From positions 1 through 64,000 of the forward strand of contig SWBL01000211.1 of the NCBI GenBank assembly GCA_024195585.1: a stretch of 64,000 nt of DNA. Reading direction: 5' to 3'. The notes beneath the pieces were generated by a model. The model had not been told where the DNA came from, made no database searches, and saw only the letters and a program-made list of their open reading frames with translations. The first letter of the stretch is position 1. Every line of letters begins with the position of its first letter. Source of the stretch: Aureobasidium sp. EXF-3400 (lineage: Eukaryota > Ascomycota > Dothideomycetes > Dothideales > Saccotheciaceae). Positions 10,447-20,258 of this stretch are shown here, one piece after another. A program made the translations under genes and the position numbers.

Positions 10447-12118
10447 CTACACCATTCCAGGTACCGGCAGAGGGTTCGAGCTTGCAGCAACCTTGCTCGG
10501 TGAGTTCAAACAGAAAGGTACGCTTTTTGAGTTGAATCTGTCGTAGGTGTTGGTATCGGGTGAACACTGATCAACACCATTCTGCATCCTGTTCAAAGTA
10601 CAAGGACTGGGTTTGGGGTAACCAGGAAAAGTGGTGTCTGCTTCGGCAGCAGGGGCTCCACTGGGAACAGGACATCCATATTGGCCAAACACAGAAGTGA
10701 CGGTGCTCAAAGCGCCGACTGCTGTTGAGAGGACGTTGCTGAACTCGTTGACGAAGTTGGCGTAGAGAGTGCCTTCCAGGGCGCAGATCGTACCATTGAC
10801 AGTGGTACCGCCGTAACTGCCGCTTCCGGCGAATGATGAGAGACTCATTTGACCGTTGAAGTCGCCTGCTTTTCCTGTGTTGGCGCCGAAAAGCTCTGGC
10901 TCTCCAAGAATCTCGGCAATACCAGCGTACATAGTAATGATAGCGTCAACACCCTCGGAAAGGAACATTGGGAAGCCTCTTCGGTACCATCCCTGGGGAG
11001 GAATTTGCTCAGGTTGGTAGGAAACAGTATCGTTGGCGTTGAAGTAAGCGCCGTCGAATGATGCGATCGATGCTTCATTGGCCACACCACCGAAGCCAAT
11101 GGTTCCATTGGAGAAGAAGCCAGCTTGGAAGTAAGTCGCACCAATGGTGAGCGCAGAGGATGGCGGGAGGAAGTAGAAGTTAGGGTTCATGTTGCGCGAG
11201 TTGTTGTATTGAGCAGCAGAGTGATGGATCAGTGCTTTGACATTGTATTGGCCACCGCCGTAAGTTCTTGCCTTGTCTTGGAGATCCAAGAAGATGCTGC
11301 CATTCAGGTTGTGGTTGTCGCCGTCGCAAAGGTAGAAGTCGCATCGTGTTCCCGAAGCATCTCCTTCCTTGAATCTGAGATGTCCAGAAAGTCCGGTCTC
11401 AGTACCCAATGCGCTTCCGAGCGCGCCAGCTGAATTGGTGCGAGAGTCTGCACCGCCGATTGAGTATCGCATCGATGGGATGTCGCCAGCAAACAAGACT
11501 GAGCCACCAGCGAGGAAAGTTGTCAGGTCTCTATATGGGGGAATTAGCAGATGGCGGTGCAAACGACGCCTAGGACTGAACATACGCTCCCATATTGAAG
11601 ACTCGTGCTGCCGCGATCACAGTCTGAGCTACGGTCGTGATACCATTGCGGGGAATGTAGCCGTGCTGTCAAATACAGTCAGTATGTCTCTCAAAGATGG
11701 AGGGTAAGGGGAGCGATGCGTTTGCCAAAGTATTCATTCCTGGGCAAGGTCCGCGCTGATCCGAGGGCGTGGGATCTTTGTAAGGATAGGCAGCTTCAGG
11801 GAACTTCTTCAGACCAGTGATATTGGACGGTAGGAAGTCAGGAAGGGTGTGAGGCAAGCAGTTTGTTGTGGTGCGCTTCTCCAATGTCAAATCGGATTCT
11901 TCTCCATGTCCTTCGGTATAGCCGGCCATGGCGGCGAAGAAATCATCACGTTCCTGTAGCTGGTCCTTGTAGAGAGATTGGAGAAGAGAAACCAACTCCG
12001 GGTCTTTCTTCACGACTTCCAATCCGCGCTTGGCATGGTCTGAAAAGTCTTCACGAAGCCATGGGAAGGATGCAGCACTAGATGCCAGACCGAGCACAAA
12101 AGCAAGAGACGACTTCAT
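10447..12118 (-). CDS. Heme-thiolate peroxygenase / chloroperoxidase family protein
   Basis: Exons on the reverse strand are 12118-11720, 11665-11586 and 11530-10447 (1563 nt, 520 residues). A signal peptide (MKSSLAFVLGLASSAASF) leads to PCPGMNTLAN, whose Cys125 is the proximal heme ligand of the heme-haloperoxidase family (PF01328), then HGYIPRNG and an EGDASGTR motif (about residues 215-222), the metal-binding and acid-base region of unspecific peroxygenases. Such enzymes are secreted and use H2O2 to oxygenate or halogenate organic substrates. At 520 residues it is longer than most (about 260-430), with a C-terminal extension rich in Cys and Pro. The first intron (11719-11666) is GC-AG, fixed by the conserved ANHGY motif across the junction; the second is GT-AG, 55 nt. 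The C terminus is the first stop in frame and could be shortened by an unseen intron. Confidence 0.9.
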
Positions 12119-13743
12119 GTTGGATTGAGTTGTGATGTGGTCCTAGGATCTGGATGTTGGAGGAACCTGAGTGTCTTTTGTGTTTCTGCAAAGGGCCATG
12201 ACACGGCTGGTGCATGCATTTCTGTCATTCAAATTCTGGAATAGCGGTGTTGACATGCTGTCATGTCTGGTCATTGAGACGTGACGTCGAACTCAATCAG
12301 ACCTATACCAGAGCTGTACTATGTCTCTCGACTGACGTCTCTAATGATTGATTGGCCAGACTTGGCTGGAAGTTGACCCGAGCTCGCTTGGTAGGTTCAA
12401 CTGACACATGATGCTGTGCGGATTGGTCTACTGCGGCATTGATGCATACAAAAGGAGTAGAAGTCTGGTAAGCGGTTGCCCAAGATAGCTATGTGACGCA
12501 ACATTAATATGAAATGTGCCTGGATCGCTGCCGCGTCTGCATAAGCCATGACCACCTTTGGCTCTGAGAGGCGGAGAAGATGTGCTATGACATCCATCGA
12601 CATGAAAAAGCGGCTGGAGGTGCGAAATTCTGGTTTCCCAGACCTGCTTTGCGCAGAACAAAGCCTACGACCTGCAGTAGCGATATGGCTCATTCTTGAC
12701 CGTCGCAGAACCCAAAGTCTGTCATTCTGACAATCGAAGGACGTTCAGCCACATAGGAAACAAAGCTCGATCCCAGATCATCATGGTATAGTTCCTAGGA
12801 ATCTTGGTCATTCAAGGACGCCGCATACGATTGTCTTTCCAGGCATGACATGAGAACTGGTCAATGGCAGAATTATCGCAGTCGAATATCTTCACAGCAT
12901 TGACACGTCCAGAGTGTCGAGGTCTTATGTAGCTGTACACCTTGAGGCCTTTCCAATCTGGCACCCTGGAGTACAAAGCGCTCGCTCGCATTGCAGCCTG
13001 TTCGACTGGCTGTGACAATGATGAAGCGCATCTCAAAAGGTAAGGCACTCAAGACATGAATCGGTCGAGCGAGGCGATTAGGTCAAACCCGTCGATGTGA
13101 GCAGCATACTCAACAAGGCGCAAGCTCACAGCTTATGGCAGACCGCTCCGACCAACATGTTTTCGCGAAGCAGCATGCAGGCATGTTCAAGTGTATCTGG
13201 TTGGTGATACGAGTCTCCAGAAGGCGCGAGGACAAAGGCCGGACGGCGTGTCGGTCATATTGAAGAGCCGTGTCAAGTCGGCATCGCTGGAATGCCGCTC
13301 GGTCTTGACAGAGACCAAGAACTGGTGTTCAGTACTGCCAGAGTGTTCGAGGCTCGAACGGTCGCTGGAGGCGCACACGGAGTGTCGGAAAGGGGCGCAA
13401 GCGAGCAGAGGAAAAAGAGGGGTAAACTCAAGCTCCGAAGGCCCAAGCGTTGGTGGCTGAGCGCGGCCGAGATGGAAAGGCGCCCACCGAACCGACCGAA
13501 CCGAGTGCCTCCTCCTCTTCTTCCTTCCTCCACACAATCCGGGGGACGCGCCATCAAGGTCATGCGACTGTGGCAGACACATCATTGGTCACAAAGTACC
13601 CAGCACCGATATAAGACCCAAAAAGCCCGAGGTCAAGCAGAAGATCCACTCACCGAACAAACATAACTTGTCAATAATAACAGCCAACCCCTCATGTCTT
13701 GCACTTCAATCTCCTTCAGACTCATTGTCCAAGACTATCACAA
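12119..13743. other. Divergent promoter region between peroxygenase and FAD monooxygenase
   Basis: 1.6 kb of non-coding DNA between two head-to-head genes. The FAD-monooxygenase side has a TATA-like ATATAAG at 13609-13615, a CT-rich tract near 13508-13535 and a CGG-type repeat near 13485-13505. Several frames over 60 codons exist but none resembles a protein family. Confidence 0.5.
13485..13495 (-). promoter_or_regulatory. CGG-type motif TCGGTTCGGTG, FAD monooxygenase side
   Basis: On the reverse strand this reads TCGGTTCGGTG; overlapping copies of CGGTTCGG / CGGTCGG extend to 13505. CGG triplets are the usual half-sites of Zn2Cys6 regulators. The identical 11-mer occurs in opposite orientation at 36781-36791. 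Both lie 249 bp from the start codon of the gene downstream (13744 and 37040). Confidence 0.4.
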
Positions 13744-15086
13744 ATGGCGATCGGGTCAGAAGTAGAACACTGGGATATTGTCATTGTCGGTGCCGGCATT
13801 GCTGGACTTGCTTCCGTACGCCTACAGCTTCCCGTAACATCCCAGACGGCAAATTAACAACGATGCAGGCAATCGCTCTCCGTCAAGATGGCCGCAGCAT
13901 TCTGGTTCTCGAAAAGTCGAGTATGAACAAAGAAGTCGGCGCATTGATCTCACTCCAACCCAACGCCTCCAAAATCGTCGACGGCTGGAATATGAAATCC
14001 TTCCTCGCAGAAAAGAAACCAATGGTCGACGAAGCTTTCCGCCTTCTCAACGTCAAGGGAGAACTACAAGTCGAGATGAAACTCAACACATCACAATTCG
14101 GTGCCGATAGAATGCTATACCATCGCCAGGATCTGCACGATGCGCTGAGACAGGCAGCTACATCCAAAGATATGCCTGGTGAGCCTGCTGTCATCCGCAC
14201 TTCTTCTGGTGTCACTGGTTGCGACTGCGAGTCTGGAACAGTCTACCTCAGCAATGGCAGTTCAGTACAAGGAAGTGTCATTGTCGGTGCAGACGGTATC
14301 CGCAGTGCAGTCAGAGACGAAGTCATCAAGGGCTCGAAGAGCGAAGGATCCAAGGCCATCCCTACCGGTCTCTCTACCTACCGCGTTCTTGTCGACACCG
14401 ACAAACTTCCCAAACTGGATGTCTCAGAAGACGTGTTCGACCTCAAGCGCTCAGCAACAACCATGATAGTCGGTCACGACAAGCGAGTCATCATGGGTCC
14501 AGGCAGAGGCGGCGAAATGTTCGGTCTCGTCTGCCTCGTACCCGATCCCAACCCCGAAGGCGAAGGCACATCTTGGAACAACCCCGCTCCACTGCAAGAA
14601 GTGCTCGATGCCTTCCAAGCCTTCCCGTCTTGGGTTCGCGACATCATGTCTCACGCCCCGGAAGTGGCACTCTGGCAACTCAGAGACATCGATCCTCTGA
14701 CAACATGGGTTAAAGGACGTACCATTATCATCGGCGACGCAGCTCATGCGATGTTGCCCACACAAGGACAAGGCGCGAGTCAGAGTATCGAGGATGCAGA
14801 GGCATTACAAGCTTTCCTCTCCGATATCAAGTCGACTTCGACACGCGATGATGTTCATGAACAGCTCCTTGCCATTTCGAACGCGAGATACGAGAGAGCG
14901 TCGTTGATCCAGGCATACAGCAGACTTCAAGCGAAGCCGGCGGCGTCACAGGACAACAAGACGGTTCAACTCAACCCACAGGAGTTCATGCAGTACAACT
15001 GCAATTACTCGGGAGCCAAGGATTGGGTCAAGAGACAGCGAGAGGCTGAGGAGATGGCGTACAAGGGAATTGCTGCTAAGGCTTGA
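13744..15086 (+). CDS. FAD-dependent aromatic hydroxylase-type monooxygenase
   Basis: Exon 1 is 13744-13815 and exon 2 is 13869-15086, with a 53-nt GT-AG intron; the CDS is 1290 nt, 429 residues. The N terminus has the Rossmann GxGxxG (G16, G18, G21 in VIVGAGIAGL); a GADGIRS motif and a GDAAHAMLPTQGQG motif complete the FAD/NAD(P)H-binding set of group A flavoprotein monooxygenases of the salicylate-hydroxylase type (PF01494). These enzymes hydroxylate or decarboxylatively hydroxylate aromatic or polyketide substrates in the cytosol using NAD(P)H and O2. Length is normal. The ATG is chosen because it places the FAD motif at its usual 10-20-residue distance and follows a TATA-like box by about 130 bp. 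The substrate is unknown. Confidence 0.92.
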
Positions 15087-15211
15087 GTACTAGTGTCATG
15101 AGATTGCCAAATCCAATACCAGTTCTTTTCTTAACCTTTAATCTTGGTCCGAGATTTCTTATAGTGCTTTGAATAGATTCTCTACCCAGGAGTCATGCCA
15201 TGCCATCTCAT

Positions 15212-16728
15212 TCACATATACCCACTCACGCCTCCCTTGAACTTCTGGAAGACCGCCAAATCAAAGTTGTTAGCAAGAACCTGATATCCAGCTTCATTGG
15301 GATGTAAGAAGTCGCCGCTGTCGTATATTGGGTTCAGTTGTGTCGGCATATTCGGATCTGCCAGCCAAGCGTTGAAGTCAAACACTGCATCGAAGGTCCC
15401 TGAGGTGCGGATGAAATCGTTCACGCGCTGAACCGTTGCGACTCGAGCTGGTTGAGTGTATGTTCCTGCTGTTGCGTTTTGTGCGCCGACTGTAGGAATT
15501 AGCACGATTCCAAAGAGCTGGGGGAGGAAAGAACATACTCGGTGTGATTGTTGCAGCAAAAACGGGAATGCCAAATGTGTGCATTCTAGTTACCATTTGC
15601 TTGTACGCTTGAATGAGACGCTATCGCCGTCGTAAGCTTGTAGTCTCAGGATTTGAACTTGCGAAACACGTACCTGATATACCAGCTCTTGACTAGCATC
15701 ATCCAATCCAGCAGTACCAATATCGTTCACACCCTCGAAAATCATCGCATACTTAGCTGCACTCTGTGCAATGACATCTCTCTCAACTCTGCCCATAGCA
15801 TTAGGTCCATTGCCATCGGTCAAAACACGATTACCTCCAGCAGCTTGATTGCAAACCGCAATATTCGATGTAGCAGGGTTTTTCTGCATACGAGCGATGA
15901 GGTTATCAGTCCACTTGTTATTGCCATTGTTCCAGGATCCACGTCCGTCTGTGATAGAGTCACCGATGATATAGAAGGCACTAGTGGATGGAGGACTCCA
16001 GACTTCTACTCCAGAGATGAAGAACCAGTGTTGTTGCATAACCACATTATCGCCAGTGATGTTGTAGTTGTTCACCTGATTGCCCATGCCGTAGTATGAG
16101 TTTCTACGGGCACTAGGGTGAGAGGTTATGATGCTGGAGTTTTGACCGTCCTTGAGATAAATTGAGATGGCAAGTTCGGACTGCGCAGCGATGCGGAAGT
16201 CTATGGGATCAGAGACTGCGATGGAACCGTCGGGAATGATGATAGAGCTGTTCCCGCTGAAAGTGACTTCTCTGATTGTTTTGGTGTCGATCAACTCAGA
16301 TCCGGTGCCTGCAGGGTATGGTGCACCAAGCACAGTGCCATTGAGTGTGGTTTGGACAGCATTTGGATCTTGAAGTGGGACACTGTTCTAATTAGTCGAG
16401 ATCAAGTCGCTGATTGCGGGAACTCCACTCACGCTACAGTCACAGCAGTGATTGGTAAATTGACTGCTCCGAACTGGTTGCTAATTCTCAATCGAATCTG
16501 TTGGCCGCCAATCGAGGTGTGAATTGTTTGACGGAGTGTGGTATTGGGGAAGACGAGATTGGACTGATTGTAGTAACCTGGGCCGGGTAGATTGGTGTAC
16601 TCTGGAATTTGAGGCATTGCAACCCAAGAGTTGACCCAGTGATAGTTTTCAGTGCCATGGTGTGGTCCGATCAGGCATGATGCAAAACCAGTGTGTGCTG
16701 CAAGCAGCGAGAGAGTGCGGAAGAGCAT
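15212..16728 (-). CDS. Secreted SGNH (GDSL-like) esterase
   Basis: Four exons: 16728-16433, 16382-15674, 15620-15539 and 15489-15212 (1365 nt, 454 residues), separated by 50, 53 and 49-nt introns. The signal peptide is followed by a beta-rich N-terminal region of about 190 residues, then the SGNH catalytic blocks: GDSITDG (nucleophile Ser), GGNR, GVND and DFLHPNEAGY (Asp/His). This organisation matches fungal secreted SGNH hydrolases acting on acylated polysaccharides or other esters; the exact substrate is not predictable. A TATATA box at 16781-16786 lies about 55 bp before the ATG. The 3' end lies 125 bp from the convergent FAD-monooxygenase gene. The ATG at 16728 is preferred because it opens directly on the signal peptide. 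Confidence 0.9.
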
Positions 16729-17639
16729 GTTTGAGGCCAGAAACAGAGTCAAGATAAACGTTAGATATGGACCAGATCATTATATATTCTGCGACCTGAC
16801 AATAGCCTGATGAGACTGATCTTCATGCCGGGAGAGGAGAGCGGAGACCATCGACACTCCGCATCAATGCCATGGTCTGATGCAGGCACTCGCAAGTCCG
16901 TGCGATACATCTTACTACAAACACTGGCGACTCGGATGCAGACCTGGTACGAGATCCGCTTGGTGCAATAATTATCTTGGTTGTGCTTGATTGAAAGATG
17001 GGAGGGGTGAGTCTGGTTAAACTGTTCAACGAGCGGGGTCCGGGCCGGCAGACGGCAACTCGAGGAAGTTTGGCTAAACTCATGGTCGGTCCAGGGTGTC
17101 ATATTCAGCAACCATATTTTTGGTTATCTCAGATGGTAGATGCCTTAATGATGATTTGGGAACCAATTGTACCTCTCGTCTCGGTTTTCAAGCGCAGTTG
17201 ACTGATTCTGATGCTCGAAACTTTGATTGTAGTGATGAGTCGGAGAATTTCTGCGTGGGAAGAGCAAACATGCTTGAAGCTTTAGAATCCAGCTGATGCT
17301 TGAGCGTTTTGAGACCCAATCAAGCAACGACGGCCACGGCATTCTAAATGATGTCGCGTTCCAATCTTGCACAGGGACTTAATCAGCAGTGGCGCATTTC
17401 GCTGCGAACTAGCGGTCTTTGAAAAACGTGCCTGCTGCTACCAAGACTGACCTTGGTCATCCACGATTGCCACGTAAACGACGTTCAAACCATTAGGCAA
17501 CGAAAATCTCTTCTACAAGCTATTACATGATCATGAGGCACTGTCACAGTAGAGTATACATTTGTAAGGCAACGAGATGTTGCAATGATGGGATATTGTC
17601 ATTGTTCATTACACAGGGATAGTCGCGACTCCTCATAAA
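16729..17639. other. Intergenic, SGNH esterase upstream region
   Basis: It contains the esterase promoter with TATATA at 16781-16786. No further gene was recognised. Confidence 0.5.
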
Positions 17640-18173
17640 TCAAGCAGAATACAAATCGATTGCACTCTGCAGTGCATCATCAATCACAGCGACAGCAGCA
17701 TATCCATTGGCTTGATCCGCCGTAATCTTTGACACAAGAGCAGCAGAGAAAGTATCATGGTCATCCTTCAACAACTTCAATCCAGCAAGAATGATAGCTT
17801 TCTGGTCCTCGAAAACGTCGTACTTGGCTTTGAGAACGTCAACCGAAGCCGGGATGTCCACGCCGACGCTGGAAGCTGTGTATTCGACAATGGCAGTTGA
17901 GTCGGCGGCATTGAAGGGTGTAGCACGGAGATTTGCGTCGACATAGCCCTTGCGATTGGCGATGTGAATGGCGGCGATGTCTGCGCCGATGGGAAGTTCG
18001 CCAATGAGACCGCCATTGTAGGCTTTGATGGATGCGGTAAGAGCATTGACTCCGTCGTCAATACCCTTGATGTCGGAGATGAGTGTCTGGGCAGTGATGA
18101 TATCGCGAGATTGGAGGGGTGCTGCAGCAGCGGTACAAGCCAGGAGAGATGAGATGAGGAATTGGAAACGCAT
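17640..18173 (-). CDS. Hydrophobic surface-binding protein A (HsbA) family protein
   Basis: This intronless 177-residue protein has a signal peptide (MRFQFLISSLLACTAAAAP) followed by a largely alpha-helical domain typical of HsbA / cell-wall galactomannoprotein family (PF12296): D(I/V)..ID..V..L...I..YNGG near the start and repeated heptad-like hydrophobic spacing. No Cys occurs in the mature part. HsbA proteins are secreted, bind hydrophobic surfaces and can recruit hydrolases such as cutinases; some are immunogenic wall mannoproteins. It is in head-to-head orientation with a second HsbA gene (start 18801), with 627 bp between starts. The two proteins share domain layout but are clearly diverged, so this is an old duplication. 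Confidence 0.9.
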   Translation of the reverse strand: MRFQFLISSLLACTAAAAPLQSRDIITAQTLISDIKGIDDGVNALTASIKAYNGGLIGELPIGADIAAIHIANRKGYVDANLRATPFNAADSTAIVEYTASSVGVDIPASVDVLKAKYDVFEDQKAIILAGLKLLKDDHDTFSAALVSKITADQANGYAAVAVIDDALQSAIDLYSA

Positions 18174-18800
18174 GTTGGTTCTTCGGGTATGATAATTGAG
18201 GGTTTACTGGAGCTGTGATATGGAAGAGAGTGATTGTGAAAGTGCTGGGGTGCGTATGATTGTTATACCATCGAATTCCTCCAGCGAGGCGTCATTGTTC
18301 GTCGAAAGCGCCGAGGTGGGAAATCGTTGCTCGTGCGTATTGTGGGTTGATCTGCAAGGATCGTCGGTGTTGTGGACGTCGATTTCGCACGTATCTTCAA
18401 GCGGTCCCCGAGGCAGCTGAGGGGCGCTCTGTGCAGCGCGATGCTATAGGAAGAAAGTATAGAATACAGTTCAGGAACAGTCGCCCGTAACTTGTCGCAG
18501 TCGGTACGAGCAAGCCAAAAGTCCTCGTGCCTGGCCGTTGGAGAACGAGAGAAGTTACACGCGACGCGAGCGGGGGAGTTCGCCGCATACCAGACGTGGG
18601 GTTGGTGATCGCTTCAAAGTCAAAAATTGTTCTCGGCCGAGTGCCCATCATCATCGCTTCATCGCTCTTGTAGCAGACCGCTCGAAGGGCTACGATGGTC
18701 GTGCTGAGACATAAGTAGTGCTGACCGCGCAAGCGAATGTTCAACTCTCGCAGACTCATCTTTCTTACCTCTGGATTTCTCGTAAACAACCCGGTTCAGC
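18174..18800. promoter_or_regulatory. Shared bidirectional promoter of the HsbA pair
   Basis: 627 bp between two divergent HsbA paralogues. The centre (about 18280-18620) is GC-rich with many CG-containing words; the ends are more AT-rich. No TATA box is obvious on the right side. Confidence 0.45.
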
Positions 18801-19325
18801 ATGCGCCTTCTCTCGACCATCGGCACTCTGTTGCTTTCTGTCACGACCGCCATCTCAGCATCGGTCGACGACGTATACAACGACATCACAGTTCTCGACC
18901 AAGATGTTCAGACCTTGACGTCGATGGTGCGCGGTTACCAAGGCGGGCTCATCGCTCAAGGCCCTCTCCTCCTGCAGTTGACAAAGGTGCATATCGCAAC
19001 ACGCAAAGGCGGGTACGATGCGTCGACTCTACCTACGACACCTCTTTCCGAGAGCGACGCCCTCAGGCTTATCGAGCACGTCAACACGACTCTTTCTGTC
19101 GACAACCCAATCGCAGTGGATGTTCTCAAGTCCAAGAAGCCGTTGTTTGACGCCAGTGGTACAGACCCTTTCATCAAGGCTGGATTGCAAATCTTGCTTG
19201 ACGACCACTTGTACTTTAGCAACGAGGTGTTGGAGAGGGCTCCTCAGGATTTGATCGCAGAGGCCAATCAGGTCGTCGATGTCATAAGCAATGCCCTGCA
19301 GGGAGGTATCGCAGCTTTCTCATAG
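18801..19325 (+). CDS. Hydrophobic surface-binding protein A (HsbA) family protein, second copy
   Basis: This intronless 174-residue protein starts with a signal peptide (MRLLSTIGTLLLSVTTAIS) and has the same helical HsbA domain (PF12296): VDDVYNDITVLDQDVQTL, YQGGLIAQGPLLLQLTKVH and IDV/ISNALQGGI-like C-terminal helix. It is the divergent partner of the gene at 17640-18173; spacing and length are almost the same (174 versus 177 residues). It probably acts outside the cell at hydrophobic surfaces or in the wall, as known for the family. No Cys is seen in the mature protein, so stability depends on helix packing rather than disulfides. Confidence 0.9.
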   Translation: MRLLSTIGTLLLSVTTAISASVDDVYNDITVLDQDVQTLTSMVRGYQGGLIAQGPLLLQLTKVHIATRKGGYDASTLPTTPLSESDALRLIEHVNTTLSVDNPIAVDVLKSKKPLFDASGTDPFIKAGLQILLDDHLYFSNEVLERAPQDLIAEANQVVDVISNALQGGIAAFS

Positions 19326-20258
19326 ATGTTGGATCCTGAGAATGACAGTCTTATCAAAGCGCCAATTTTGACTTATGATTGCCTTGTGTGTGCTGTGTTG
19401 TGTATTGCGCATTTTTCCGACGTGCTTCCAGTCGCATGTTCGGGTGTATTCCAACTTTTTGAGACCCAAGAGCAAGCATTCCTGCACCTTGAAGTATGCC
19501 CGTCGAAGTCCTCCTGGTCGGTTTTCACGAGTGCCTTCGGACAGGTAGCCTTCAGACTGTGTGTCGTGTCGCATCGACTCGAGTTGCCAAATGCGGTCAT
19601 CCAGCTTCTATGTCGCAGTACAAGGCGAGAAATCGTGTGATTGGGGAGTAGCGAACAGACGGCACAGGACAGGTTGCATGTCGCGAGGACGAGGCTTCGA
19701 GGGCGGAGGCGCGGCGTACATGGCGAGCACCTGCTACATGTCGACATCACATTAGCAATCACTTGTTGGATGGAAGTCTGAGTATTCGTGTCGTCTTCTG
19801 TCGTGTGTGGATGAGAGCGAAGAGTGACACGATGATCAAGGGGAAAAGGCAACAAGCAGCGACTTTTACGGAAAAGACATAGATCCAAAGGCTGCTTGGC
19901 GTTGTGGAGGGGCCCCGAGGTTCTCACTGCTGACCCTCACGACCCGCCCGAGGGGTTCATCACCTTCGGGCCTATCTTGTCCGCCAGCCGCCCGATCGCA
20001 TACACTGTCGATTGCTGCCAGGGTACATGGAGCTTGTGTTGAATGGTATGGGATATTGATCCAGTTGCGCTATACTGCTACACTCTTTTGCAACCAGAGT
20101 AGACGCGACGCATATCCTCGCGCGAAATCAAGACCCCGCCATGCGACACGACGAGCTGCACCGAACGACTCTCACCAAAATTCAATACTGCACCTGACCC
20201 ATCTGGAAGTAAACAAAACTTGGAATATTTCAACATCTGGTCTTCCATTTCTATCACG
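19326..20258. other. Intergenic, upstream of Zn2Cys6 gene
   Basis: 933 bp without a recognisable gene; a CG-rich patch lies near 19900-20000. Confidence 0.5.

Noticed and set aside
13187..13666. Overlapping forward and reverse frames of 90-130 codons upstream of the FAD monooxygenase
   Set aside because: Overlapping on both strands with no family likeness; they follow from GC-rich promoter composition.
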